Source of the DNA: Labia minor
Lineage: Eukaryota > Arthropoda > Insecta > Dermaptera > Spongiphoridae
Length of the DNA: 64,000 nt
Direction: 5' to 3'
Assembly (NCBI GenBank): GCA_963082975.1
Contig: OY720350.1
Coordinates: forward strand, 20,678,910 to 20,742,909
The notes under the pieces are model-generated. The model was not told the DNA's origin and did not search any database. It saw nothing but the letters and a program-made list of their open reading frames with translations. Position 1 is the stretch's first letter, and each line of letters begins with the position of its first letter. Shown one piece after another: positions 52,674 to 63,949 of the stretch. Made by a program: the position numbers and the translations under genes.

Positions 52674-55600
52674 TTTTTTTTTTTTTTTTAGAAAAATGTG
52701 TTTATTGAGCCAAATTACAGTTAAATTTACAATGAACAAAATCCTCAAACACATTGGGATTTACATATTATTTACATTTGATTAATAACATTATACATTT
52801 TATGTATATACGTTATTATGCTTAAATTATTTATACACTAGGAAAGTAATTGTTTTTAATATATAATTATTAAGTTTATATAAATTTATTTTTTAAAAAA
52901 TTTTCAGGAAAAATTGGCTTTATAAAAACCTGAAAAAAAATATATTTTTTATTTAACTTATCACTACTTGAATTTTTATAATTCTTTTTTTTTTCCTTTC
53001 CCCTCCTTTACATAAATTAAGATATATAAAAAAAGAAAAAAAGAAAAAATTAACTTAATGTTTATTAATAATTTCTAATATAATAAGAAAATAAATAAAT
53101 TAACTTATGCTACAATTTTTATAATGATTATAATATGAATAATAAGATTCAATCAATAAAGAAAAGATAAAAGAAATCAAATAACGGATATATTTCTCCT
53201 CCTCTCTTTTTCAGCTAGTAAACTTATTGATTATCAAACCACCAGTAGTTTTTATTATTTAATTTTTCTTTTTTATCCCTATCCGAGATCGCACGACTAA
53301 ATCTATAAAATCTATACTGGTCCTGTCCGTCTAGGAAGGGATCGTATTTGATTCTTTTGTCATTACTATTTCTATATACATGATAAATTATAGGAATATT
53401 ATTAGAGTCTTGTATATATCCCTGGGCATCTAAGAAAGGAAATGCTTCTGGTGGAATAAATCCCGTTTCTAGAGTTTTTTTATAATACTGGTCGTGTGGA
53501 AGTGCCGCACCCGAAACCAAACTATTTTCGTCATTATTTACAATTCTGCTATAAAATTTTCTTATTAATTTAACAATGAAGCAATCTATTCTATTTAAAT
53601 TCGCCAGACTGTAGATTGTTTCATTATTTATAAATTTCTGATAGCTGGTTTCTCGAGCCCTCCACATCCCCAGACAAGCTCTTAAGCATTTCCTTTCAAA
53701 CACACGAATTTTCTCCATTGTTGATGCGTTTTGGTTGAACCATATACTTGAACCGTATGTTACAATTGGTCTAACAAATAAACTATAGCATTGAATTTTT
53801 ATTTTTGGCTTTAAATACGGACTATAGAATAGCCATTTTAACGACATGAATGCTGCTCTGGCCTTGGCTAATTGAATATTTATGTGATTTTTGAACATTA
53901 GTCTTTCATCTAAATGTACGCCTAGATAACGAACAGTGTTTTTATGGGGAATGACCTGACCATTTATATTTATGTGAAAATTTTTCCAATTCTTTTTTAA
54001 ATTTTTGTTTCCATTATTAATAGTTGGCCTAAATAATATTGTTTCACATTTATTTAAATTTATCTTTAATTTCCAATTATTATAAAAAGTAAAAATTTTG
54101 TTGCCTAAAGATTCTAATTTTTGTTGAATTTCATCTGTTTTTTTCCCAGAAATATAAATGATCAGGTCATCCGCAAATGCCAGTGCATTCAGACCTTTCT
54201 TAACATTTAGTTCATATGCTGTTAGAATATCACTTATAAATATATTAAATAGAACTGGCGAGTTTATCGTACCCTGTTGTAAACCGTTTTCAACCGGAAA
54301 GCTGATTGAGGACTGCAAACCTCTATCGCTCATTACGAATGATCTGTTCTCAATCATGCTCCATATCATTTTCACTAGGTTTTTGTCGAAACCTTTCTTT
54401 AATAGTTTGTAGATTAGACCTTCTCTCCAGACTGTGTCGAATGCCTTTTCAACATCAATCAGACACGCTCCAACCACATTACCTCCGTTGAGAGCCCAAC
54501 AGATGTCCGAGTTTAATTTTGTAATAGCATTAATTGTTGAATGCTTGTATCTAAAACCGAATTGAGTTTCAGGTAGGATATTCTTATTTATACATGTTGA
54601 GACCAACCTTTTATTTATTATTATTTCAAATATCTTTCCAATGCAAGGTAATAAACTTATTGGCCTTAAATTTGTTAAAATGGATGTGTCTTTGTCTTTT
54701 TTTGGGATTGCTATTAATAGTGCCTTTTTCCATTTTTCAGGAAAATATAAATTGCTCAGGGCATTGTTAAATATGATGGTGAAATAGACAATTACTTTAT
54801 CAGGCAGATGCTTAAGAACACAATTTGGAATTTTGTCAATTCCAGTCGATGTTTTGTTATTTAATGTTTTAAAAATGTTTTTTACTTCTTGGAAATTTGT
54901 CAGTGAGAGTTGTTCGTCTTTTAAAATAGGGTCTGAAGCTTTGTTATGAATTGAAAATTTGTTTATTCTTTTATTGTTTTGTTTGTCAGTCAGTATTTCA
55001 GTTTTTAGTTTATCAGTCCAATGTTGTATAATGTTAGTTAGTCCATGTGTACCTAAATTTTTATTTTGCAAATGGGTCATTGAAAAGTGAAATCCCATTA
55101 TATTAAGCTTTTCAATTGGGTCGTACATTACGAAGTTACCTTCTGCATCTTTTGTTAGATTTTCCCTTTTAATTCCGGCCTTTTCTATAATTTCTAATCT
55201 ATTGTTTGGAATTTTTATGTTTGTATTTATTGCCTTCCCTTTTTGTCCCCTTCTGAAAATACCATTAATTTTTGGAAGTGTTTCTGATGAGTTTTTTTCT
55301 GGTATATTTTCAATTTGGTTTTTCCAATAATTGTTAATTGATTGACTGATTTCGTTATTTATTTTTTTTCTAATTTCCCGTAGTAAAGCCTTCAGGATTA
55401 AAAATTCATCAGAGTTACGGTTCAAATTATTTTTATAAAATTTATTAATTTGTGATATTAGAAAACTTTTTTCTTTTTGTAGTTTTTTAATTTTATGAGT
55501 GACGTATTTGTCAATTGAGTTGAAACTTTTGAATTTGGGTGTTGCCTTTTGAATTGCAGAGTGAATGTGTTGTTCAATTAAATTTATTGATTCATCTATT

Positions 55601-58011
55601 TTTTGATTATTTAAATTTTGGTTTTCCGAAAGGTCAATTGTACAAGTTTTGTTAAGGTAATTTTTGAAATGCTGCCAATTTGTTTTTTTGAAGTTAAATT
55701 TGTTTTTATTTGTTTGGTTTTCTATTTCTAAGCCTGAAAACTCCACTTCAGAAATTAGACCTAAGTGATCTCCATCGAAATCAATCACTGGAACTTGATA
55801 ATTATTTTTTTTATTAATTACTTTTAATCTGGTATCTATCAATACCAGATCTATAAATGATCCTGTTCTTGGGAAGGAAGGAATTTCTGAACAAAGTAGC
55901 TTTATTTTGAATTGAATTTCATTATCGCCGACCCATCTGCAAAGTTTTTTCCCTCTAGAGTCATTTTTTCTATTATTCCATCTTACGTGTTTGGCATTCA
56001 AGTCACCGGCCAAATAAAAGTAATTGTCCTGTTGGTCTAAATTGAGATTTTTGAAAATATTTTCTAGCTCTTCAATAAATAAACTATCATTTTTACTTGG
56101 GGAGTATATTGATATTAGGAAAAGATTTTTTTTATTATCAATTTTAATTTTTATTATGGTTGATTCTACTTTTTTATTGTTTAATATTTTGCTATTAAGA
56201 ATTTCCCTATAATTGAATGATTTTTTAATTAATATTGCTGTTCCTCCTGCATTGTTTTCATTTGGATTATCTGTCCTAATGAAGTTGTATTCAGCAAATG
56301 ACATTTGATGCATTTTATTAAGTTTGGTCTCACTTAACATAAGAACATCCGGCCTATATTTTTCTAATAGTGCAAGCAAGCTTGCTCTTTTTTGCATTGA
56401 AACTAACGAGTTAACATTTAATGACAAGCAATTTAATTTAAAAGATTTTTGGATTTTTCTATCTGTTGAGCACTCACCAGTATTCATTGAGGTTGTAGTA
56501 AGTTGGCAATTATTTGCATGCTGATTGTAAGTTGTTGAATTGCATTTTCCATTCTCTGCAGTCTGCTTTCAACATTATTTTCGAGGGGAGCACTTTGCAC
56601 TGTAGCACTTTCACTATTTGATGCTTTGCTTAAATCACTTTCACTATTATTATTCACCGCTGCGGCGAATGACATACCTGGATTAACCATCTTGGTAATT
56701 CGGTTCACCCTATTTATTTTATTGTCTTTTTCTTCATTCTTCTTGTTCTTTATTTTATCCATTAATTTTCTTTTTTCTGGACAACCCTTGTATGAAGCCG
56801 GGTGGCCGTATTCTTTACAATTGACACAGAAAATTTTTGATTTGTCTGCATCAATTGTAATTTGGCACTGACCTTTTTCATGTTTTGTGTTACATTTAAC
56901 ACATCTTGATTCCATATTGCATGAGTGAGATGAGTGACCCATGCGTTGGCAATTGTAACATTGCATCATTTGTTGTTTTTTTATGTTTTCCCAGTGAATC
57001 CTTTGATGAAATATGGTTTTAATTTCTTTTAAGTCTTTAAATTTGCTGTCCGGGCTTATTTGGATTAAGAACATGGGAAGAGTTTTCTTTTCGTCCTTGG
57101 ATTTTTTTGTTGCGAATCTCTCTATTTTGGTGAATTTTATATTCTTGTGAATATCTAATTCTTCTTTCACGATTTCTTCACTCGTTTCGAGAGCCAACCC
57201 TTTGAGAAGAAATGTCTGATATTTTTCACATTTTGGAGTAAATGTAAAAAATTCATACTTCCTTTCTCTTAGTTTGGCAATTATTTTTTTATAATCATCC
57301 ATTGATTGGGTGATTATATTAGACATTTTCGAACCCGGTCTTCGTTTGATTTCAAAATGTTTTGAAAAAGTCTTCATAATCTGTATCACTTGGACCGCGA
57401 TATCGTTGTTGATTGATATTGGTGGACATTTCTCGTTTGCTGATGTCTTTTCCACCTGCGGAGTAGTGATTTTTTTAGGATTTTCATTTATTGTTGTTTC
57501 ACCGGTCAGCAGCTTTTTATTGGATTGAGGCACTAAAGATTCTTTACCTGCTTTTCTTTTTCTTGTGACCTCCGTCCAATTATTAATCTCGGCGTTATCT
57601 TCTTCCATTTCAACTGTTGCTGTTGAAATTTGGTTTTTGATTAAATCTTCCAATTCTTGTATTTTTTTTCTTAACTCTTTGTTCTCGTTTTCGAGAGCCT
57701 GCATTTTGGAGTTACTTGTAACCCCACTCGAAGAATTTTTCTTGCCTGTCGACATTCTAACACTTAGACGTTTCACGTCAGCTTTCGTTAAGGATCTTTT
57801 TGAGTTAATTAATAACTCAAAAGCTTTCTTGTTCGAAAGACCTTTAGTCTGCACACTGATAGTTTTAGCTTTGCTCGGAGGCAATTCTAAGGGCTGGCCC
57901 AAGGGCTTGGCAGGTAGGCCGGGCTTGGGATCCGTAGGCGGGTTATTGTTCGGGCTCGGGGTCTCCACTCTGGAAGGAGATGTTAACCGTACCGATGCTC
58001 GACTAGAACTG
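52674..58011 (-). mobile_element. LINE-A: full-length jockey-clade retrotransposon (5.3 kb)
   Basis: Framed by an exact 14-bp duplication ATGCGCTGGTTTAC (52660-52673 and 58012-58025). The poly(A) tail appears as a T run at 52674-52689. The 5' end (at 58011, reading CAGTTCTAGTCGAGCATCGG on the minus strand) leads directly into ORF1. ORF1 and ORF2 are intact and overlap by four bases (ATGA). The 3' UTR is about 530 bp. The related copy at 15505-18435 is decayed. Confidence 0.93.
53224..56487 (-). CDS. LINE-A ORF2: endonuclease and reverse transcriptase (1,087 aa)
   Basis: Carries out target-primed reverse transcription. The N-terminal apurinic-type endonuclease has E54 (LSETKL), D162/N164 (AGDLNAKH), a GSFIDLVLID segment and D240-H241 (FDGDHLGL). 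After a linker (about 260-550) the reverse transcriptase shows RPISLLPCIGKIFE, D678 (CLIDVEKAFD), NGLQQGTINSPVLFNIF and the active site FADD (771-774). The C-terminal part (about 880-1087) has a Trp/Cys-rich region without an evident RNase H. The frame is uninterrupted and the length normal for jockey-type ORF2. The start ATG overlaps the ORF1 stop, so translation is probably coupled to ORF1. Confidence 0.93.
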   Translation of the reverse strand: MNTGECSTDRKIQKSFKLNCLSLNVNSLVSMQKRASLLALLEKYRPDVLMLSETKLNKMHQMSFAEYNFIRTDNPNENNAGGTAILIKKSFNYREILNSKILNNKKVESTIIKIKIDNKKNLFLISIYSPSKNDSLFIEELENIFKNLNLDQQDNYFYLAGDLNAKHVRWNNRKNDSRGKKLCRWVGDNEIQFKIKLLCSEIPSFPRTGSFIDLVLIDTRLKVINKKNNYQVPVIDFDGDHLGLISEVEFSGLEIENQTNKNKFNFKKTNWQHFKNYLNKTCTIDLSENQNLNNQKIDESINLIEQHIHSAIQKATPKFKSFNSIDKYVTHKIKKLQKEKSFLISQINKFYKNNLNRNSDEFLILKALLREIRKKINNEISQSINNYWKNQIENIPEKNSSETLPKINGIFRRGQKGKAINTNIKIPNNRLEIIEKAGIKRENLTKDAEGNFVMYDPIEKLNIMGFHFSMTHLQNKNLGTHGLTNIIQHWTDKLKTEILTDKQNNKRINKFSIHNKASDPILKDEQLSLTNFQEVKNIFKTLNNKTSTGIDKIPNCVLKHLPDKVIVYFTIIFNNALSNLYFPEKWKKALLIAIPKKDKDTSILTNLRPISLLPCIGKIFEIIINKRLVSTCINKNILPETQFGFRYKHSTINAITKLNSDICWALNGGNVVGACLIDVEKAFDTVWREGLIYKLLKKGFDKNLVKMIWSMIENRSFVMSDRGLQSSISFPVENGLQQGTINSPVLFNIFISDILTAYELNVKKGLNALAFADDLIIYISGKKTDEIQQKLESLGNKIFTFYNNWKLKINLNKCETILFRPTINNGNKNLKKNWKNFHININGQVIPHKNTVRYLGVHLDERLMFKNHINIQLAKARAAFMSLKWLFYSPYLKPKIKIQCYSLFVRPIVTYGSSIWFNQNASTMEKIRVFERKCLRACLGMWRARETSYQKFINNETIYSLANLNRIDCFIVKLIRKFYSRIVNNDENSLVSGAALPHDQYYKKTLETGFIPPEAFPFLDAQGYIQDSNNIPIIYHVYRNSNDKRIKYDPFLDGQDQYRFYRFSRAISDRDKKEKLNNKNYWWFDNQ

Positions 58012-58085
58012 ATGCGCTGGTTTACAGGAACACGCAAACGTTCCCGGCGAAAACCAACCCCTATTAATAGATATTTAAAGTTCAA
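56484..58085 (-). CDS. LINE-A ORF1: nucleic-acid-binding protein
   Basis: Jockey-type Gag-like protein that packages the RNA. As an open frame it is 533 codons, but the first 25 or so (to about 58012) are flanking R repeat and target duplication, so the true start is internal. Candidates are Met111 (57755, MSTGKKNSSS) and Met128. A coiled coil lies at about 128-155 (ENENKELRKKIQELEDLIKN). A PRE_C2HC-like domain (about 278-372) leads into three Cys-His knuckles: C376/C379/H384/C389, C395/C398/H402/C407 and C420/C423/H428/C435. The stop overlaps the ORF2 start (ATGA). Intact. Confidence 0.88.
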   Translation of the reverse strand: MNFKYLLIGVGFRRERLRVPVNQRISSSRASVRLTSPSRVETPSPNNNPPTDPKPGLPAKPLGQPLELPPSKAKTISVQTKGLSNKKAFELLINSKRSLTKADVKRLSVRMSTGKKNSSSGVTSNSKMQALENENKELRKKIQELEDLIKNQISTATVEMEEDNAEINNWTEVTRKRKAGKESLVPQSNKKLLTGETTINENPKKITTPQVEKTSANEKCPPISINNDIAVQVIQIMKTFSKHFEIKRRPGSKMSNIITQSMDDYKKIIAKLRERKYEFFTFTPKCEKYQTFLLKGLALETSEEIVKEELDIHKNIKFTKIERFATKKSKDEKKTLPMFLIQISPDSKFKDLKEIKTIFHQRIHWENIKKQQMMQCYNCQRMGHSSHSCNMESRCVKCNTKHEKGQCQITIDADKSKIFCVNCKEYGHPASYKGCPEKRKLMDKIKNKKNEEKDNKINRVNRITKMVNPGMSFAAAVNNNSESDLSKASNSESATVQSAPLENNVESRLQRMENAIQQLTISMQIIANLLQPQ

Positions 58086-58450
58086 ATCTCGTTTGGATCA
58101 AATTTTTTATTTATTTATTTATATTATATTATATATGTAAAATATAATTTTAGGTCTTATTTGAATAATTATAAAATTTAATTTGTATAGATTCATTTTT
58201 ATAATAAATAAAATGTATATTCATTCTGACAAGATGACGTCACCTCAGACGTCAGCCAATGGAATGTATCTTGTTTGCTACCTAAATGGTGATGTAGATT
58301 TAAATAAAATATGTTATAATAAATTCATTTTTTTTAGAAAGTTATTTTTATAATAATTTTTTCAATTATTATTATGTATCATATATTTACATTAAATTTA
58401 ATTAATTATAAATTAAAATTAATAAATAGGTCGAAAATTTAATAATGATT
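58026..58450 (-). repeat. R-family repeat, copy 6, part right of LINE-A
   Basis: Continues copy 6 from AGGAACACGCAAACGTTCCC through the CRE/CCAAT-like block (about 58235-58262, TGACGTCACCTCAGACGTCA on the plus strand) to 'aataaataggtcgaaaattt', where it stops at the same point as 19400-19440. Confidence 0.7.
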
Positions 58451-58734
58451 TAGAATTGTTTTTTTTTTTTTGGAATTGGAACGACTTTGCCTTGGGGAAA
58501 GTATCTCTTGTTTAGGCAGTTATTGAATATAATAATTAATTAATTAATTAATTGCGTATGTACCGTCTTGGATCACGCAAAGCTCCCATTCTTCTTCTTC
58601 TATACATTTTTCTAATTAATCTACATATTTTTTCTTTGCCCGCCAGATTTCTTTCATTTTTTCACTGTGGGCCTTTTATTGAATATAAAAGTAATACTGA
58701 GAAATTTTTTTTGGTATATGTTTTAGAGCTACAT

Positions 58735-61566
58735 TTGGAATTTGATTATTACCTGATGATCTTTTGTTGTTTAATTTTTTAAATAGTGTGCTTACAAAGC
58801 TTTCATTTGTAAGAAGTTGCTCATTGTCATCTGAAGGGTCAAGTGAAGAATTATAAATTGAAAATTGATATATTCCACACTTCCGTTTTCTTTTTCTATT
58901 TCGTTTTTTAAATGATTAACGTGCTTATTTACGATTTGGAAAGGCCTGGTTTGCCTAAGTGTTCGTTTTGTTTGTGGATCAATGAGAAATATATTCAGTA
59001 TATTGTCTCTATCGTGTATTGTGAATTCGCCCTTGTTATTTTTATGAATAGAAAGGGTATCTATTTTTGCATTTGTTAAAATATTTGTTTTATTATCTGG
59101 AATTTCTAGAATAGAAGGGAAAGCTGTTTTTTTCGAAATATATTATTTAATTGGGGGAATCTTTTAAGTGATTCGTTATGTGGAATGTTTTTAATTTTAT
59201 CAAACCAGTAATTGTTAGTCGATTTTTTGAATTCTTTTGCCAATTGTTCTTTTACTTCAGATAATTTTTTTAATAACCATAAATTCAATCGAATTTTTGT
59301 TTTTACCTTGTGAAAAATATTTATTTCTCTCTTTGAATAGGTAATTTTTGTGTTTCTGAAGTTGTTGAATTCTTGGGTTTATATAAATTTCTACTGAATT
59401 TTTTTGTTTAATTTTTGGGACTGAAATATTTATGGCTTGAAGGATGTGTTCGTCAATGTTTTTTATATGAGAGTCGATCTCTTTGTTATTCAAGTTTGAA
59501 TAACGGGGAATATACAATTCGCAGCTTCTATTAAGGTGATTAGCAAATTTGGACCAATTTGCTTTTTTTATAATTATAAGAGATTTTGTAATTATTTATT
59601 TCAAAAAATGGTTGGGCAGAATTGAATTGAATTTCGGCTACAATTGCGTTATGATCACTGTCGTATGGAATAATACGAGTAGTAGTTTTTTATTTTCAAT
59701 TTCATTTATAATTTCTATTCTAGCGTCTATTGCAAATAAATCTAAATAAGAATTCGCACTTAAGAAGGAGGGGCAGTTTGAAGAATATATATTTAATTTG
59801 TATTGTATTTCATTTTCATCTATCCACTAACAAAATTTTTTTCCTCTAGTGTTTCTAGAGTTATTACCCCACTTATTATGTTTGGCGTTTGGGTAACCCC
59901 CTATTTTATAATAATGAGCATTGTTATTTAAATCTAGTGTATTGAAAATATTATCCCACTCTATTATGAAATTATTATCATCCCCAGCAGGTGCATATGT
60001 TGAAATTATGAATAGAGCCTCAACTTTTGTAAGATTAATTTTTATAATTGATGTTTCTAATACGTTTTGTAGTTGGATTCTATTTATTGTTTTATATTTA
60101 ATGGATGTTTTAATCAATATGCCAGAACCCCCACCCCTAATAGAATTTGGCCTGTCTGTTCTAATAATATCGTAATCTTTGAATTCTAATTTGTGATTTT
60201 TGTTATGTTTTGTTTCGGATAATAGTACTATATCTGAGTCTAATTTTTTTAATAGATTCAACAAATTATATCTCCTTTGGTTTGATATGATCGAGTTCAC
60301 ATTTAAAGTAATGACTTTTATAGAATTATTTCTTCTTGTGTTCATGGCGAAAGCGAATACATTTTTGTGAGATTAATAATACTTAATGAGTTTGCTTCAA
60401 TGTCCTTACACATTTTTTGTAATATAGTTTGAATATCACTCATAAATTTATTCAAATCCCCGTTATTATTATTGTTATTGATTTTTATTATCATTATTTT
60501 TAAATAATTCAGAAAATTTCGTATTGGGCCTAATATAATTATTTATTTTTTCAAGCTTTTCTTTTTTAATTTGTTTAGCTAAATCTTTCCTTTCTTTTTC
60601 CTTTTCTGCGTACTTTATTAGGATTTCGCATCCCTCAAAAGTAGCTGGGTGCCCGAATTTTTTGCATCTTATACAATAAACGTTGTCTATTTTCTCCCCT
60701 TTTGGGATTTCGCATTCCCCCGGACCATGTGCTTTTTCACATTTACATCATTTATGTGATAAGAAACAGTTTACGGCGAAATGGCCAATTTGTTGACAAT
60801 TATGGCAGATAATTTTCATTTTCGTTTCTTTTCACTTTCTCCCAATTAATTTTTTGGTAATTTAAATGCTTGATCTTTAATAGGTCTGCAGGATTGGAAC
60901 TGGCCGATATCTGAACCAAAATGGGAGGAAGTATATACCCCTTACGTTGAGAGATTTTTGTAGAATATCTCTCTATTTTTTCGAAAGAAATATGTGAATG
61001 AGATTTTAACTCATTCCGAATTTCATCCAAATATCTGGCTGGATCTAATCTTTTTAGTATAAAAGATATATTTTTTAATGATTTAGGTGTAAAGGTAAAG
61101 AAATGAATCCCTTCCTTTACCAGCGCTTCTTTAATTTTTTGGTAAATATTTAAATTTCTAGCAAATATCGAATGTCTATCAATTGTATATTTTTTAACAT
61201 AAAAATCTTTGATGTTATATTTATTTGGAAGAAGGTGGATAATTTTTAAAATGTCACTAAAGCTTAGGTTTAATGGTGGAACTTTTTCAAATTTCTCTGA
61301 TTGACTTGGAGTTATAATGCTGGTCGTTGCTGGTTTTATTCATCAATAAGATGAATCCCTTGAAGTGTTGGAAGGTGCCGATTTTTTAGGTGTTTCTTTT
61401 GGGGCTGTAGTCATGTTCAAAGGATTAGGATCTGCAGTTTTTATCTTTTTTTTTATATCTGCTTCTTCTTGTGTGGATTTTCTTTTCGATCAGACCGTAG
61501 TCCATTCTGTAGATTGAATATCTTCTATTTCTTGTGAATCCGTCGGTATAATTTGATTCTGGATTC
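58735..61566 (-). mobile_element. LINE-B (jockey-like, lacks RT), copy B without later insertions
   Basis: The reference copy for LINE-B here. Minus-strand order: ORF1 relic (61566-60370, including PRE_C2HC-like segment 61030-60800 and a Cys-His knuckle at about 60750-60810), then the ORF2 start at 60345, the endonuclease (60345-59827), the post-endonuclease linker (59517-58870) and an abrupt end at about 58735 before any RT motif. ORF1 has stops (e.g. near 61340) and the linker has frameshifts. Sequence is close to copy A apart from the hAT and mariner sites. Confidence 0.75.
59827..60345 (-). pseudogene. LINE-B ORF2 endonuclease domain (truncated)
   Basis: 172 open codons beginning MNTRRNNSIKVITLNVNSI, with LLSETKHNKNH (catalytic Glu), GGGSGILIK, ISTYAPAGDDNNF and PNAKHNKWGNNSR. 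In place of the usual GDLN or GDFN motif it reads GGYPN, so the catalytic Asp is lost. The frame closes soon after GKKFC, and the rest of ORF2 is frameshifted and lacks RT. Confidence 0.7.
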
Positions 61567-62005
61567 TAATTTTTTAACACTGCAAATCTCACGCGCCAAC
61601 ACGTGACGTGGTGCCATCAACAAAGAGCCAAACATTCGCTGGTTTAATATTTATTATTTATAATTTATAATTAATTAAATTAAATTTAAATATAATATAT
61701 TATGCTATTTAATCCAATTCAAATTGCGAGATAGTCGAGTGGAGACACTCCAGCCTATTTGTATGATTAAAACTAGAAAATACAAGATAAAAAAAAAATT
61801 ATAGAAACTAGGCAAATAAATATTATTATCTGTTACCAATTTAAACTTAACAAAGTGAACTTGAATTAGTGAAATTCAATTGAATGTATGTATTGTATTA
61901 TGCACCCCATTTGATACCTTATTCAAACTTGGTCTCTTATTTATTACAATTTAGATAGAGATAGAGATAGAGAGAGAAAGAGAAAGAAAAAGAAAAAGAA
62001 TTTCG
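61567..62005 (+). repeat. Unit-1 repeat, copy in duplication B
   Basis: As at 25480-25915: TTAACACTGCAAATCTCACG, CGTGACGTGGTGCCATCAAC, GCGAGATAGTCGAGTGGAGA plus CACTCCAG, then a GA-rich run. Here the TTCGCTGGTTTAAT junction is followed by a slightly shorter AT block. Confidence 0.65.
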
Positions 62006-63090
62006 AATTTTTTAACACGTTGACATTCACACGGCGTGACGTGGTGTCATCAACAAAGTACAAAGATATTATTTATTAATTTTAATTTATAATTAATTAA
62101 ATTTAATGTAAATATATGATACATGTTAATTAATCCAATTCAAATTTGTGAGATAGTCGAGTGAAGACATTCCAGATTTGTTTTTAATATCTATATTATT
62201 GATTAATTTTTAGTTTATATAGTTAAATTAAAGTTAAGACTGATGAAATGATTTATATAATTAAAAATTAAGTAATAATAATTGAAAAAATTATTATAAA
62301 AATAATTTTCTAAAAAAAATGAATTTATTATAAGATATTTTATTGAAATCAACATCACCATTTTGGTAGCAAACAAGATTCATTCCATTGGCTGACGTCT
62401 GGGGTGACGTCATCTTGTCAGAATGAATATACATTTTATTTATTATAAAAATGAATCTATACAAATTAAATTTTATAATTATTCAAATAAGACCTAAAAT
62501 TATATTTTACATATATAAATAAATAAATAAAAAATTTGATCCAAACGAGATTTGAACTTTAAATATCTATTAATAGGGGTTGGTTTTCGCCGGGAACGTT
62601 TGCGTGTTCCTGTAAACCAGCGCATAGGTGGCACGATTTGGGGGATGATATTCTGGTTCGAGTTATGCTAATTGATGTGTTCACTGATAATTCACACCCG
62701 GCTGACCTTTGCTCATCAATATGGGTGACCGAAGAAGAGGGTAATATTACAACACAACTTTCAATTGAAATATTTGGTCTATATAACAAATGTTGTCGCC
62801 TGGCAACCGGTCTAATAATTATATCAGACCCCAAATCTCTTTTTATGTTATTTTTTTTTTTAATTATAAACACTTGTTTAAATATTATATATATGATCGC
62901 CGATTTATTAAATTTTATTATTTTTTTATAATCAGACAATTCACTAAAATATGATTCGCATCACATTAAGAGATATTTTCAATTTTTTCAATTTAAAGAG
63001 TATGTTTATTAGCCAAAATTTTTACAATAGTTGAGAGAGAGAGAGAGAGATTATCAGAACATACAAAAGATGAAAGTTACAATGTTTACA
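62006..63090 (+). repeat. R-family repeat, copy 7 (plus arm of duplication B)
   Basis: Starts as copy 3 with TTTAACACGTTGACATTCAC, but the segment holding CCACGCGCTGGTTTA is missing (the sequence jumps from AAGTACAAAGAT to ATTATTTATT). The CCAAT/CRE-like block is at about 62386-62416, TGTAAACCAGCGCATAGGTG at about 62610, and a GA microsatellite at 63034-63050. Confidence 0.7.
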
Positions 63091-63394
63091 AGATTAAATT
63101 GTTTCTTTTGCGATCATTTATTGATACGCTATTACAATTTTACTTAATTATATTAAATTTTATTTACATTTGTTTTCTTTTTTTTACTTAAGCATATTTT
63201 AATTAATATACATATAATCACGGTTGTGATTGTCAACTCACCAGGAAAGGCTAGTAAAACCTGGAGATTGCAAGTGAAGGAAGAGGGGAGGGATGAGGGG
63301 TGATAATATTATTTATTTACAGTTTTTCTTATAAGTTACATTGTACAATACATTATATAATTATAAGGATACAAATATTTATATTTTTTTTTAA

Positions 63395-63535
63395 GGATTT
63401 GGAATTTGATTATTACCTGAGGATCTTTTATTGTTTAATTTTTTAAATAGTGTGCTTACAAAGCTTTCATTTGTAAGAAGTTGCTCATTGTCATCTGAAG
63501 GGTCAAGTGAAGAATTATAAATTGAAAATTGATAC
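63395..63535 (-). repeat. LINE-B internal fragment, duplication B
   Basis: Counterpart of 27322-27465, with the same breakpoints. Confidence 0.6.
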
Positions 63536-63949
63536 TTCAGCAATTCAATCAAGTTGAAATTCTATATATAGCAGTTTTATACAATTTTTAATCATGTGGG
63601 AAAAACTATCAAACATATAACTTTATTTTTTTACCGTCACTCTAGAGGAAAAAAAATCAAAAAGTGGTTGGTAATGGTCCTCTTCCGAATGAGCTTCAAT
63701 TTTACAAAAAAAAAACAATAAAAAACGGTTGGAGCTAGAATAATGAACTTTGGTATATGGGCCTTATTCAAAATTCGTAGTTTTGTATCATTCGGAAGGG
63801 AACCATTATCTACCACGTTTTCATTTTTTTTTCATCTAAAGTGACCGTAAAAATAAAGATATATGTGTGATTTTTTTTCACATGATTAAAAATTGTATAC
63901 AACTGTTATATAAAGAATTTCAACTTGCTGTATGTACCGGAATTAATTT

